From Stagnihabitans sp038231395 (GTDB taxonomy: Bacteria; Pseudomonadota; Alphaproteobacteria; Rhodobacterales; Rhodobacteraceae): a stretch of DNA of 64,000 nucleotides. This document shows positions 55,446 to 63,883 of the stretch, piece by piece. A model generated the notes under the pieces. The model was given only the letters and a program-made list of their open reading frames with translations, was not told the DNA's origin and ran no database searches. The stretch is taken from positions 60,000 to 123,999 of the forward strand of contig JBBRLL010000005.1 in the NCBI GenBank assembly GCA_038231395.1, written 5' to 3'. Position numbers and translations under genes: made by a program. How positions within the stretch are numbered: position 1 is the first letter of the stretch; each line of letters opens with the position of its first letter.

Positions 55446-55710
55446 AACCGAAAATCAGGAATCAACCCCTTCTTTGCGTATGTTTTCTGTATGTTTATCG
55501 TATTTCATTTGTCTTTCGGAGCGCTGAGGTCCGGCTGGGGGACGCTGCTGCCGGGATTCGCGATAACCTTGCGCAAGTCTGCGGGCCACGCCGTTTTGAA
55601 CCGCCAAAACGCTCCGGCAAAACGCTTCGCCAAACCGTCAGCCCCCCCAAAACAATGCCCGTTTAGGGCGGACGCGGCTTTGGGTTGCAATTGGCGCGGA
55701 AATCCCGCGT

Positions 55711-56025
55711 CTAAACTTCCGGCACGTTCAAGATGATGCCGTCCAATGCGGCAGTCATCTTGATCTGGCAGGACAGACGCGAGGTGGGCTGGCGGTCGGC
55801 CTCTGTCGCGTCCAGCATCTGATCCTCAAAGCTTTCCACCTTGCCAGTCCGGGCAAACCACGCGCTGTCGACCACGACATGGCAGGTGGCGCAGGCCAGT
55901 GCACCGCCACATTCGCCGATGATGCCGGGAATGTTGCGGGCGGTTGCAGCCTCCATCAGGCTGATGCCGGGCTTGACGTCAAGAGTGGTTTGCGCACCAG
56001 AGAGTTGGATCCATGTCGCTTTCAT
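55711..56025 (-). CDS. 2Fe-2S ferredoxin, putidaredoxin/adrenodoxin type
   Basis: 104 residues. Cluster ligands are seen in GECGGALACATCHVV (C-x5-C-x2-C) and SRLSCQI. This type passes electrons to cytochromes P450. GAGG lies upstream of the ATG. Its probable partner P450, one kilobase upstream on the same strand, is a pseudogene, so this ferredoxin may be orphaned. No ferredoxin reductase is present in the window. Confidence 0.9.
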   Translation of the reverse strand: MKATWIQLSGAQTTLDVKPGISLMEAATARNIPGIIGECGGALACATCHVVVDSAWFARTGKVESFEDQMLDATEADRQPTSRLSCQIKMTAALDGIILNVPEV

Positions 56026-56032
56026 TTTCGCC

Positions 56033-56226
56033 TCATATATACCAGATGTAGTCGTCTCGCAGGGAATCCCCTGCCATTTCGTTGGCTTTTTCGACCTCAG
56101 CGCGCTTCATGTAGATGACCTGCTCGCACAGCGCTTTACCCAATGCGGCACATAGAGCGCGGGCAAGTATTTGGCGCACATAGGGTTCAGATGGTCGCAG
56201 AACATGGGCCGCAGGCGGTCAGACAT
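56033..56226 (-). pseudogene. Short remnant of an unidentified gene, frameshifted
   Basis: Starts with a good Shine-Dalgarno (AAGGGAGAG) and MSDRLRPMFCDHLNPMCAKY, resembling the N-terminus of glutamine-synthetase-like enzymes found with such P450s (low certainty). The frame ends early; from about 56150 a second frame reads ALCEQVIYMKRAEVEKANEM to DDYIWYI, stopping seven bases before the ferredoxin start. It appears to be the two ends of a gene joined by a large internal deletion plus frameshift. Confidence 0.5.
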
Positions 56227-56261
56227 GTGGCTCTCCCTTGTGATGCGTTTCGAAAAGGTCC

Positions 56262-57070
56262 GTGCCGCGTTACAGCGACCGGCAAAGATTTGCCCCCGCC
56301 GATGAAGTTGAAGCGCAGGAATTTTTGCGCGCCAGCCGGTTCGATGGCGCGGATGCGTTTGGCAAATTCTTGAAACAGAACGCGAACGTCAAGACGGGCC
56401 AACCCCGTGCCAAGGCAGACAGGCGGGCCACCTTGACCAAAGCTGAGGTGTTTGATGGGCGATCGGGCTAGGTTGACGCGCATGGGGTCATCAAAAGCGG
56501 TGGCGTCACGGTTGGCGCTGCTGAACCAATCCAAGACCTGGTCGACCTCCCGCACGGTCGTGCCATGCACATCGAAATCACGGGTGGCGGTCCGGCGGAA
56601 GGCGTTGGTCGGACAGGCCCGGCCGACGATCTCATCGGCCACGGTGTCGTCAACCGCGCCTGACCGCACATGGGTGAGAAGTTCGGGCTGATGGGCCAGC
56701 GCCTGGAATGCCTGCGGCGATGGCATGACGGGAAGTGTCGTTGCCAGCGGCGACCAAACGGCAGAAGCAATTGCGACACTCATTTTCTGGCTTTACTGAC
56801 CTATCGGGGCGTGGGGGCAAGGATCATGGTCAGCACGCCGGACGTATCGCCCCTTTCGGCCTTTTGCTTCATCAAGTCCTAGGCGTAGAACAACAATTCC
56901 GCCCCGGCAGGAGAGTTGAGGGGCATCATGCGGAATTCTTCGGTGCTCATCTTGTCCAGCAGGTGCTGGGTAAACTTCGGATCGGTGTTGGCGATCAGCG
57001 TGTCGCCTTTGGCAACCAGCCACGGCAAGTCTTTGTCCGGGGTGCCAAGGATGCGGCCCAGCATCGGCAG
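56262..57070 (-). pseudogene. Cytochrome P450, N-terminus lost and frame broken
   Basis: P450 sequence begins at about 57070 as LPMLGRILGTPDKDLPWLVA and continues to NSPAGAELLFYA, then TAG (56879), then DLMKQKAERGDTSGVLTMIL. A frameshift near 56800 leads to the I-helix CRLVAAGNDTSRHAIAAG, and another near 56715 to ALAHQPELL. Next come FRRTATRDFDVHGTTVRE, WFSSANRDATAFDDP and the heme loop LSFGQGGPPVCLGTGLARLD, where Cys is kept. The first 150-200 residues are missing and are replaced by the regulator fused upstream. Confidence 0.88.
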
Positions 57071-57607
57071 GTCGCGGGCAGACCCGGCTACGGTGCCGGC
57101 GAATTTGTATCGGGTGCGGCAATCGGCCAGCAATTTCCGCGCGTTGGTCTTTGCGAAGTCCACCAGAACCGCGGTGCCCGCGGCCATTGCCACGCATTCG
57201 TGAAAGCGCAGGTAGAGTTTAGACGAGCTGTCGGGGTCGCCGTCGCCTTTGTGGACGGCATGGGCTTCACAGGCCAGAACCGCGGTTTCCAGCGTCACAG
57301 CGCGCTTTTTGGACAGGCGACCCGCGGCAAGACCGGCGGTTTGGCCTTTAAGCTTGGCATGAACCTCCAGAATGGCGAAAAACTTTTCCATGGTCGGGCG
57401 TAAGAGCGCGGCGGCCTTACGCGGCAGGCGGCGCAGCAAGCCGACCGCCCCTGGTTGCAAGATCGCCTCACGCGCCGGGGTGGGGGAGACGCCATAGGTT
57501 GCCACCAGTTCGGCCTCATCCAGGGTATCGCCCGTGTTCAAAAGGCCAAGATCAATCCGGTCAAGGATCTGCTGGACGCGGGAAGGGTTGGGGCCAAAGC
57601 TGGTCAT
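56879..57607 (-). pseudogene. GntR/FCD regulator fused in frame to a P450 fragment
   Basis: 242-codon frame. Residues 1-179 are a GntR regulator: wHTH with VQQILDRIDLGLLNTGDTLD and VSPTPAREAIL, then most of an FCD domain (LYLRFHECVAMAAGTAVLVD). From residue 180 the sequence is cytochrome P450 until the TAG at 56879. The C-terminal helices of FCD and the N-terminus of P450 are absent, as after a deletion between two tandem genes. DNA binding might survive; ligand response probably not. Confidence 0.8.
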
Positions 57608-57645
57608 CCGGCAAGTCCGGGCGCATCTGGGCCTGCCGGTCCCTG

Positions 57646-57767
57646 CGGGGAACCCGTTCGAGCGGGGGGCGGCCCGGGAGGGGAACCCGTCCGAGCGGAG
57701 GGCCGATCCTTGCGGGGGACAGTCCTGGATGGACTCGTTCCAGCGGAGGGCCGATCCTTTCAGGGAT
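57646..57767 (+). repeat. G+C-rich degenerate repeat, about three units
   Basis: Units of about 35-45 bases share the core AGCGGAGGGCCGATCCTT (best seen at 57694 and 57741; a diverged first copy at 57661) with GGGAACCCGT before it. Lies upstream of the GntR-P450 fusion and downstream of the small hypothetical gene. Noncoding. Confidence 0.7.
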
Positions 57768-57804
57768 ATGCCATCGATTTCGGGCGTGGCTTTGGTGGCT
57801 TCGA

Positions 57805-58023
57805 TCAGCGCTTCTTGGGCGCTTCGGCCTTCGGGGGTGCGCTTTTCGCGGCCTCTGCCGCCGCCGCAGACGCCGCTTCAGCCGCAGCCTTCATCCGTGC
57901 CAACAACTCCGCCTTGCTGGACGCCCCGCCGAAAGGGTTCGACTGGCTGCCTTTGGCGTTGTGTTCGTGATGCCGCGGAGAGCCTTTGCTGGCCTTGGGA
58001 TAACCTGATTTTGCATAGTCCAT
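57805..58023 (-). CDS. Small conserved-type hypothetical protein
   Basis: 72 residues: MDYAKSGYPKASKGSPRHHE, then NPFGGASSKAELLARMKAAA and an Ala/Lys-rich helical tail ending APKKR. Basic and probably partly disordered. AAGAGAA precedes the ATG. I do not recognise a named family; the NPFG motif and composition look like a real short gene. It lies 86 bases after the ABC permease stop on the same strand. Confidence 0.65.
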   Translation of the reverse strand: MDYAKSGYPKASKGSPRHHEHNAKGSQSNPFGGASSKAELLARMKAAAEAASAAAAEAAKSAPPKAEAPKKR

Positions 58024-58109
58024 GATGTTCTCTTTTAAGGGGGTTGGCCTCCCATGCCTGAAATGCAGCCCGCCCGCAAGGAAGTGATGCGGGGTTTCGC
58101 CCGCCGTGT

Positions 58110-58928
58110 CTATCGGCCAAGCCGTTTGAGGCTGCGCTGCATGAGGATCAGGGCTGTCGCGACCAGCACGAACGTGGTCAGAAGGACCATGGTGGCAATC
58201 GCGTTCACCTCTGGCGTCAGCCCACTCCGGATCGCGGCGTAAAGATAGATCGGCAGAGTGGTTTGCTTGCCGGTCACGAAATTCGCTATGGCAAAGTCGT
58301 CAAAGCTGAAGGTGAAGCTGAGCAGAAATCCGGCGATTGTGGCCGGAAAGATCAGTGGCAGCGTGATTTGGCGGAAAGTGGCGAAGGGTGCGGCGTTAAG
58401 GTCGAAAGAGGCCTCCGTCAGGCTGGGGCCAAGGCTGGCGAGACTCGCGCGCACGATAAGGGTGACGAGGGCCATGCAAAACAGCGCGTGGGCGGCGATG
58501 AGCGAAAGTGTCCCCAACGCCAGTTCCGGCGCTTGACCGGGCCTGAACAGGTGGCTCAGGGCCGGGTTAATCCAACCAAACAAGGTGCTGAGCGCGGTCA
58601 GTGACGTGATGCCGATCACGACTCCGGGCAGGATGACGGCGGATTTGACCAACGTTTCGACCGCCGAGCGGAGGCGACCATTCATCCCTTGCAAGCCCAA
58701 GGCCGCCATAGTGCCCGCGAAAGTGGCGATCAGGGCGACGGTGATGGCGACGGTGAAACTGAGGTGCAACGCTGCCAGCACAGCAGGGTCCGACAGGGTC
58801 TTGCCGTACCAGCGCCACGAAAACCCTGTGATCCTGGTCACATCGTTGCCCGCATTAAAACTGAAAACCGCGATGACCGCGATGGGGCAATAAAGGAATA
58901 AGTAAATCAGGGTGGCATAAATTCTCAT
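58110..58928 (-). CDS. ABC transporter permease, PotC type
   Basis: 272 residues, six helices (IYLFLYCPIAVIAVFSFN first). The EAA loop reads LTEASFDLNAAPFATFRQIT, where the usual conserved Gly after the EAA helix is Asn. ATG overlaps the PotB-type stop. Third gene of the operon led by a degenerate ATPase; no binding protein is nearby. Confidence 0.85.
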   Translation of the reverse strand: MRIYATLIYLFLYCPIAVIAVFSFNAGNDVTRITGFSWRWYGKTLSDPAVLAALHLSFTVAITVALIATFAGTMAALGLQGMNGRLRSAVETLVKSAVILPGVVIGITSLTALSTLFGWINPALSHLFRPGQAPELALGTLSLIAAHALFCMALVTLIVRASLASLGPSLTEASFDLNAAPFATFRQITLPLIFPATIAGFLLSFTFSFDDFAIANFVTGKQTTLPIYLYAAIRSGLTPEVNAIATMVLLTTFVLVATALILMQRSLKRLGR

Positions 58929-59776
58929 GGCGGAACGGCGTCATCAGACGCTGCAAAACGGCGGCGCATCAGCCACAGATACAGCGCACCCGTTGTCAGC
59001 AGGATCAAGGCAAGTGCGGCGAAAACCGCCGCCCCGAGGGCTCGGTTGCCAGATTGCAGGATCGTTGCGACCAAGACATTGCCGATGGATGCCACCTTGT
59101 CGCCGCCCAGCATCGCCGGGATCAGATACTCACCCAACAGTCGGACAAAGATCAGCATGCAGCCGGTGGCGATACCGGGAAATGACAGCGGCAAGGTCAC
59201 CTGCTGAAAACGACGCCACGCCGGCGCGCCAAGGTCGGCAGCGGCTTCAAGCACTTGTTTGTCCACCCGCCGCAGGCACAGACAGATCGGCAGAACCATC
59301 AGGGGCAGATAGCCGCAAAGCATGCCCACCAGCACGGCGAATGGGGTGTTGATCAGGCGCACAATTCCCCAACCCGGCCCGTTCAGAAGGGCGGGAATGC
59401 CGTGGTTGCCGAACAGGTAGGTCCACGCATAAGTGCGGATCAGGATTGAGGTGCCAAATGGCAGGACCAGAAGGGTCAGAAGTGGCGCTCTCCACCGGGT
59501 GCGGGCCTGCATCGCAATAAAATAGGCCAACGGATAAGCGATGATAAGCGACAAAGCTGTCGCCAAGACGGCAAGCGTGATCGTTGTGCGAAAAACGATC
59601 AGACGGACGGGCAAGCTGGCATATTGGGCCAGCGTGAAGGCGGGCAGCGCGCCGCCCCCTGTCGCCGTGCCAGCAAAGGAACTGACCAGAATGACGCACA
59701 ATGGCACCAGCAACAGAACGGCGAACCACAGGGCAAAGGGGGTTAAAAGCAGCCAGGTGGACCATGAGTGTTTCAT
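58925..59776 (-). CDS. ABC transporter permease, PotB type
   Basis: 283 residues, six helices, with the family motifs VLPFGTSILIRTYAWTYLFG and GYLPLMVLPICLCLRRVDKQ and a normal EAA loop (LEAAADLGAPAWRRFQQVTL). Looks intact. Separated from the ATPase gene by 104 bases. Confidence 0.88.
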   Translation of the reverse strand: MKHSWSTWLLLTPFALWFAVLLLVPLCVILVSSFAGTATGGGALPAFTLAQYASLPVRLIVFRTTITLAVLATALSLIIAYPLAYFIAMQARTRWRAPLLTLLVLPFGTSILIRTYAWTYLFGNHGIPALLNGPGWGIVRLINTPFAVLVGMLCGYLPLMVLPICLCLRRVDKQVLEAAADLGAPAWRRFQQVTLPLSFPGIATGCMLIFVRLLGEYLIPAMLGGDKVASIGNVLVATILQSGNRALGAAVFAALALILLTTGALYLWLMRRRFAASDDAVPP

Positions 59777-59880
59777 GTCAGACGGGCTTTCAGCCGGGAT
59801 TCAGCGCTGCGCCGCAACGCTTCGATGACCTTCGGCCGCGCATTCTGGGCGCTCAGTCCCATGTTCATCCGATTGCGCAT

Positions 59881-60975
59881 TCAGTCATCATCAAGGATCA
59901 GTGCGGCGTCCGGCGCCCATTTCGCGCAGACCGCTGTACCGGGGGCAAAGCCACCCTCCGCCGCCTCGGCCTGACGGGAGACGCGGACCGACAGGTCACC
60001 CATCCGGTTGTGCCGGACATGGTATTCGGTATGCTCCCCCAGGAAAATCCGCCTGATCACCTCCACCGGTTCGCCGTGTTTGCGGGTCAGTTCAATCTGT
60101 TCCGGGCGGATCGACAGGGTAACATCCGAACCAATGGCGGGCGTGCACAGGATGCGCCCGGTAAAGCTGCGACCATAAGCGTTGACCTTTGCGTGCCCTG
60201 CGAAAATCCCTTTGATGAAATTTGATTTTCCCACAAAATCCGCGACATAGCGGCTGATCGGGCCATCGTACAGATCCGAAGGCGTGCCGGTTTGCACGAT
60301 CTTGCCGGCCCGCATGATGCAAATTCGGTCAGAGAATGACAAAGCTTCTTCGGGATCCCGGGTCACCAGAACGAAGGTCAATTCAAGCTGACGTTGCAGG
60401 GTCTTCAGATCAACCTGCATCTCGCGCCGCAGTTTGCGGTCAAAGGTGGCAAATGGGTCATCCAGCACCAGCAGTTTGGGTTCATTCGCGATAGCGCGGG
60501 CCAAGGCGGCGCGAAACTTTTGCTCCTCTGACAAGCCGACAACGCGCAGGGTGCCGGGGTTGGGCAGTTGGACCAACTCTGCCGCGCGGGCGACTTTTGC
60601 GAGGATTTGGGCCGTGTCAAGCTTCGGGCGGCGTTGGCGCAGTCCGTAGGCGATGTTTCCGGCAACGGTGAGGTGGGGAAACAGGGCGAAGTGTTGAAAC
60701 ACGGTGTTCACCGGGCGACGAAAAGCCGGGATGTCGTTAACCTTTTTGCCATCCAGAAACACCTCACCCGAGGTTGGCACCTCAAACCCCGCCAGCATCC
60801 GCAGCGCCGTGGTTTTGCCGCAGCCCTTGGGGCCGAGTAAGGTCAGAAACTCCCCCCCCGCAATCGTCAGACTGACCGCATCCGCTGCCAAAACCTGCCC
60901 GAACCGTTTGGAGGCGGCACGTAATTCAGCGATCGCAGGTTGGGGCGGTGTCGGGCTTTGCATCACCGGGTGCAT
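59881..60975 (-). CDS. PotA-type ABC ATPase with degraded catalytic motifs
   Basis: 364 residues, full length and uninterrupted. Walker A G48-PKGCG-K54-T55 and the Q-loop (Q94) remain. The signature is LSEEQ (148-152) instead of LSGGQ, the Walker B glutamate is Asp173 (LVLDDP), the D-loop is FATFD, and the H-loop His is Arg206 (LVTRDPEEAL). The TOBE region (about 270-360) is normal. Loss of signature glycines, catalytic Glu and switch His predicts little or no ATP hydrolysis. Either a decaying gene or an ATPase kept for another reason. Confidence 0.85.
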   Translation of the reverse strand: MHPVMQSPTPPQPAIAELRAASKRFGQVLAADAVSLTIAGGEFLTLLGPKGCGKTTALRMLAGFEVPTSGEVFLDGKKVNDIPAFRRPVNTVFQHFALFPHLTVAGNIAYGLRQRRPKLDTAQILAKVARAAELVQLPNPGTLRVVGLSEEQKFRAALARAIANEPKLLVLDDPFATFDRKLRREMQVDLKTLQRQLELTFVLVTRDPEEALSFSDRICIMRAGKIVQTGTPSDLYDGPISRYVADFVGKSNFIKGIFAGHAKVNAYGRSFTGRILCTPAIGSDVTLSIRPEQIELTRKHGEPVEVIRRIFLGEHTEYHVRHNRMGDLSVRVSRQAEAAEGGFAPGTAVCAKWAPDAALILDDD

Positions 60976-61221
60976 ATTCTGGCAAGAAGGTTAAGGCCAA
61001 GCAAACGGGCCACGGGCTATTGATCGGCGAAGATGCGGATTGCTGACCATGCGGAGGACAGGCGGCCATGTTTGGGCCGAAAGATGCGGCACTCAGGGTT
61101 CTACAGGCCCGAATGACCACGACGCCATCCGGCCCGATCAGCACAACCACAACCCCCCGCAACCCTTGCGCCCCTACCCCTTGCAGTGGTCTAATGGGCA
61201 AACAACAACATCAGGTCCGAA

Positions 61222-63174
61222 ATGTCCGATCTCCTCTCCAGCACGCCGGAAACCTATGACGCCTCGTCCATCGAGGTGCTGGAACCGTTGGAGGCCGTGC
61301 GCCTGCGCCCCGGCATGTATATCGGTGGCATTGACGAACGCGCCTACCACCACCTCGCCGCTGAAATCATTGACAATTCTATGGACGAGGCGGTTGCAGG
61401 CCACGCCACGCGGATCGAAGTTGAACTGCACGACGACGGCGCGCTGACCGTGCGCGACAATGGCCGTGGCATCCCGGTCGATCCGCACCCCAAATTCCCC
61501 GACAAAAGCGCGCTGGAGGTGATCCTTTGCACCCTGCATTCCGGCGGCAAATTCGGCGGCAAGGCTTATGAAACGTCGGGCGGTCTGCACGGCGTAGGCT
61601 CGTCTGTGGTCAACGCCCTCTCCGACCGGATGGATGTCGAGGTCGCCCGCAACAAGGAGCTTTACGCGCAAAACTTCAGTCGTGGCAAACCCTTAGCTCC
61701 GATCCGCAAGGTTGGTCCGGTTGCCAACCGGCGCGGCACCTCCACCACCTTTCACCCCGATCCGCAGATTTTTGGCAGCCAGCAGTTCAGGGCGGGGCGG
61801 TTGATGCGGCTCGTGCGCTCTAAGGCCTATCTGTTCTCTGGCGTCGAAATCCGCTGGAAAACCGCTATGCCGGATGGCGATACGCCGCTGGAGGCGGTTT
61901 TCCACTTCCCCGGTGGGCTGGCCGACTATCTGGCCGATACGTTAGAAAAAACAACCACCTACGCGGACAAACCCTTTGCCGGAAAGGTCGGGTTCCAAGA
62001 GAAGTTCGGGGTTCCGGGCTCTGTCGAATGGGCGATCAACTGGACACCGGCCCGCGACGGTTTCATTCAAAGTTATTGCAACACGGTGCCAACGCCGGAG
62101 GGTGGCACCCATGAAACCGGCTTCTGGAACGCGATTTTAAAGGGCATCCGGGCCTATGGCGATCTGACCAGGAACCGTAAAACCGAACTGATCACCCGCG
62201 ATGACCTAACGACGGGTGGCTGTGCCTTGGTGAGTTGTTTTATCCGCGAGCCGCAATTTGTGGGTCAGACCAAAGACCGCTTGGCAACGGAAGAGGCGGT
62301 GCGTTACATCGAATTGGCGGTGCGTGACCATTTCGACAACTGGCTGGCCGGCAATACCAAATCCGCCGGCGCAATTCTGGATTTCGTGATCTTGCGGGCT
62401 GAGGAGCGGTTGAAACGGCGGCAGGAAAAGGAGACCGCGCGCAAGACGGCCACCAAAAAACTGCGGTTGCCGGGTAAATTGACGGATTGCAGTGCTAAAA
62501 ACCGTGAAGGGACAGAGTTGTTCATCGTCGAGGGCGACTCGGCAGGTGGGTCCGCCAAAGCGGCGCGCAATCGGGAAACCCAGGCGTTGCTGCCTTTGAA
62601 GGGCAAGATTTTGAATGTGTTGGGGGCGGCCTCTGCCAAACTGCACGACAACTCCGAAATCCGCGATATCTGTGAGGCTTTGGGTGTGGCGATGGGGGCC
62701 AAATTCAACGTTGATGACCTGCGCTATGATAAAGTCATCATCATGACCGACGCCGATGTCGACGGCGCCCATATCGCCAGCCTTCTGATGACGTTTTTCT
62801 TCGCCCAGATGCGCCCGCTGATTGACAAGGGCCACCTCTACCTCGCCTGCCCCCCGCTTTACCGGCTGACCCAGGGCGCGCGCCGGATCTATGTGGCGGA
62901 TGATGCCGAGAAAGAGCGGATGTTGGCCAAGGGATTGGGCGGACGCGGAAAAATCGACGTGCAGCGGTTCAAGGGGCTTGGCGAGATGGATGCCAAAGAC
63001 CTGAAAGACACCACGATGAACCCCCTGACGCGGCAGTTGATCCGCGTGACGATTGTCGAGGAAGACCCCGGCGAGACCGGGGATTTGGTGGAGCGGCTGA
63101 TGGGAAAGAAACCGGAGTTGCGGTTCCAGTATATTCAGGAGAACGCAAGGTTTGTGGAGGAGTTGGATGTTTAA
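61222..63174 (+). CDS. parE: DNA topoisomerase IV subunit B
   Basis: 650 residues. GHKL ATPase: EVLEPLEAVRLRPGMYIGGI, HLAAEIIDNSMDEAV, VRDNGRGIPVDPHPKFPDKS and TSGGLHGVGSSVVNALS. The TOPRIM region has FIVEGDSAGGSAKAARNRET and IMTDADVDGAHI. C-terminus RFKGLGEMDAKDLKDTTMNP. The length and lack of the GyrB-type insert favour ParE over GyrB. Alone on the plus strand; 246 bases upstream probably hold its promoter. Confidence 0.95.
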   Translation: MSDLLSSTPETYDASSIEVLEPLEAVRLRPGMYIGGIDERAYHHLAAEIIDNSMDEAVAGHATRIEVELHDDGALTVRDNGRGIPVDPHPKFPDKSALEVILCTLHSGGKFGGKAYETSGGLHGVGSSVVNALSDRMDVEVARNKELYAQNFSRGKPLAPIRKVGPVANRRGTSTTFHPDPQIFGSQQFRAGRLMRLVRSKAYLFSGVEIRWKTAMPDGDTPLEAVFHFPGGLADYLADTLEKTTTYADKPFAGKVGFQEKFGVPGSVEWAINWTPARDGFIQSYCNTVPTPEGGTHETGFWNAILKGIRAYGDLTRNRKTELITRDDLTTGGCALVSCFIREPQFVGQTKDRLATEEAVRYIELAVRDHFDNWLAGNTKSAGAILDFVILRAEERLKRRQEKETARKTATKKLRLPGKLTDCSAKNREGTELFIVEGDSAGGSAKAARNRETQALLPLKGKILNVLGAASAKLHDNSEIRDICEALGVAMGAKFNVDDLRYDKVIIMTDADVDGAHIASLLMTFFFAQMRPLIDKGHLYLACPPLYRLTQGARRIYVADDAEKERMLAKGLGGRGKIDVQRFKGLGEMDAKDLKDTTMNPLTRQLIRVTIVEEDPGETGDLVERLMGKKPELRFQYIQENARFVEELDV

Positions 63175-63194
63175 GCAGCCGAACGTCCGCTACG

Positions 63195-63830
63195 TCAGTT
63201 CCTACCTGATGCCGCAGCAGTTTTTATGTCAGAAACGAGGGAGAGGGACGTCCGCGTAATCTCCAAAACTTTGCCATTGCTGGATGCGTCAACGCCGTGA
63301 CCACCGCCAGAGCAATTTTGGGCAATAACCGAAGGAATAGTACCGATCTGCGCATTCAACCGATCTGCAGCTTGAAAGACTTTCCCCAGCGCAGCCGCCT
63401 GTATTGCCAAGAAATCAGACTTTTGTTGCAACTCAATCGTCGCGGACTTTGCCATATCAAATGCCCTAGTAACGTCGACGATCTCGTTTACATCTGATGA
63501 AATGGAATACGCAATTCCTTTATCTATTTTTTTACCATTAATGTAAGTCACTGGAGGCGGCAAAACGCTTCCATCCAAGTCATTCGGATAAACCATCACA
63601 CTCATACCATACCTGCCCCTAATCGCCTGAAAGCTTAGGGCCGCTAGAAAACAAATTGCACCAACATACATGAACTGCCGCAACAGTCTTTCTCTCCCTG
63701 CAGTCAAATTCCGGATAGACAGACCAACAATAACAAGGACCAGCATCAGCCCTGCCAATCCAATTGGTCCATAGTTAAGAAACCGTGAAAACGCATCAAT
63801 TGTCGCGGGATCATTAAGCTGTGGGCTCAT
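63195..63830 (-). CDS. Hypothetical membrane protein, A+T-richer than its neighbours
   Basis: 211 residues. Two membrane helices (YGPIGLAGLMLVLVIVGLSI and FMYVGAICFLAALSFQAIRG) are followed by a soluble domain of about 130 residues with a helical stretch (SATIELQQKSDFLAIQAAAL). No family recognised. Base composition is visibly lower in G+C than parE, suggesting acquisition. ATG at 63830 gives MSPQLNDPATIDAF. Convergent with parE and adjacent to an IS630-type remnant. Confidence 0.65.
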   Translation of the reverse strand: MSPQLNDPATIDAFSRFLNYGPIGLAGLMLVLVIVGLSIRNLTAGRERLLRQFMYVGAICFLAALSFQAIRGRYGMSVMVYPNDLDGSVLPPPVTYINGKKIDKGIAYSISSDVNEIVDVTRAFDMAKSATIELQQKSDFLAIQAAALGKVFQAADRLNAQIGTIPSVIAQNCSGGGHGVDASSNGKVLEITRTSLSLVSDIKTAAASGRN

Positions 63831-63883
63831 TTCTAAACACCTCACAATATCCAAAATCGCTAGTGTTCCGAGTCTGACATTTG

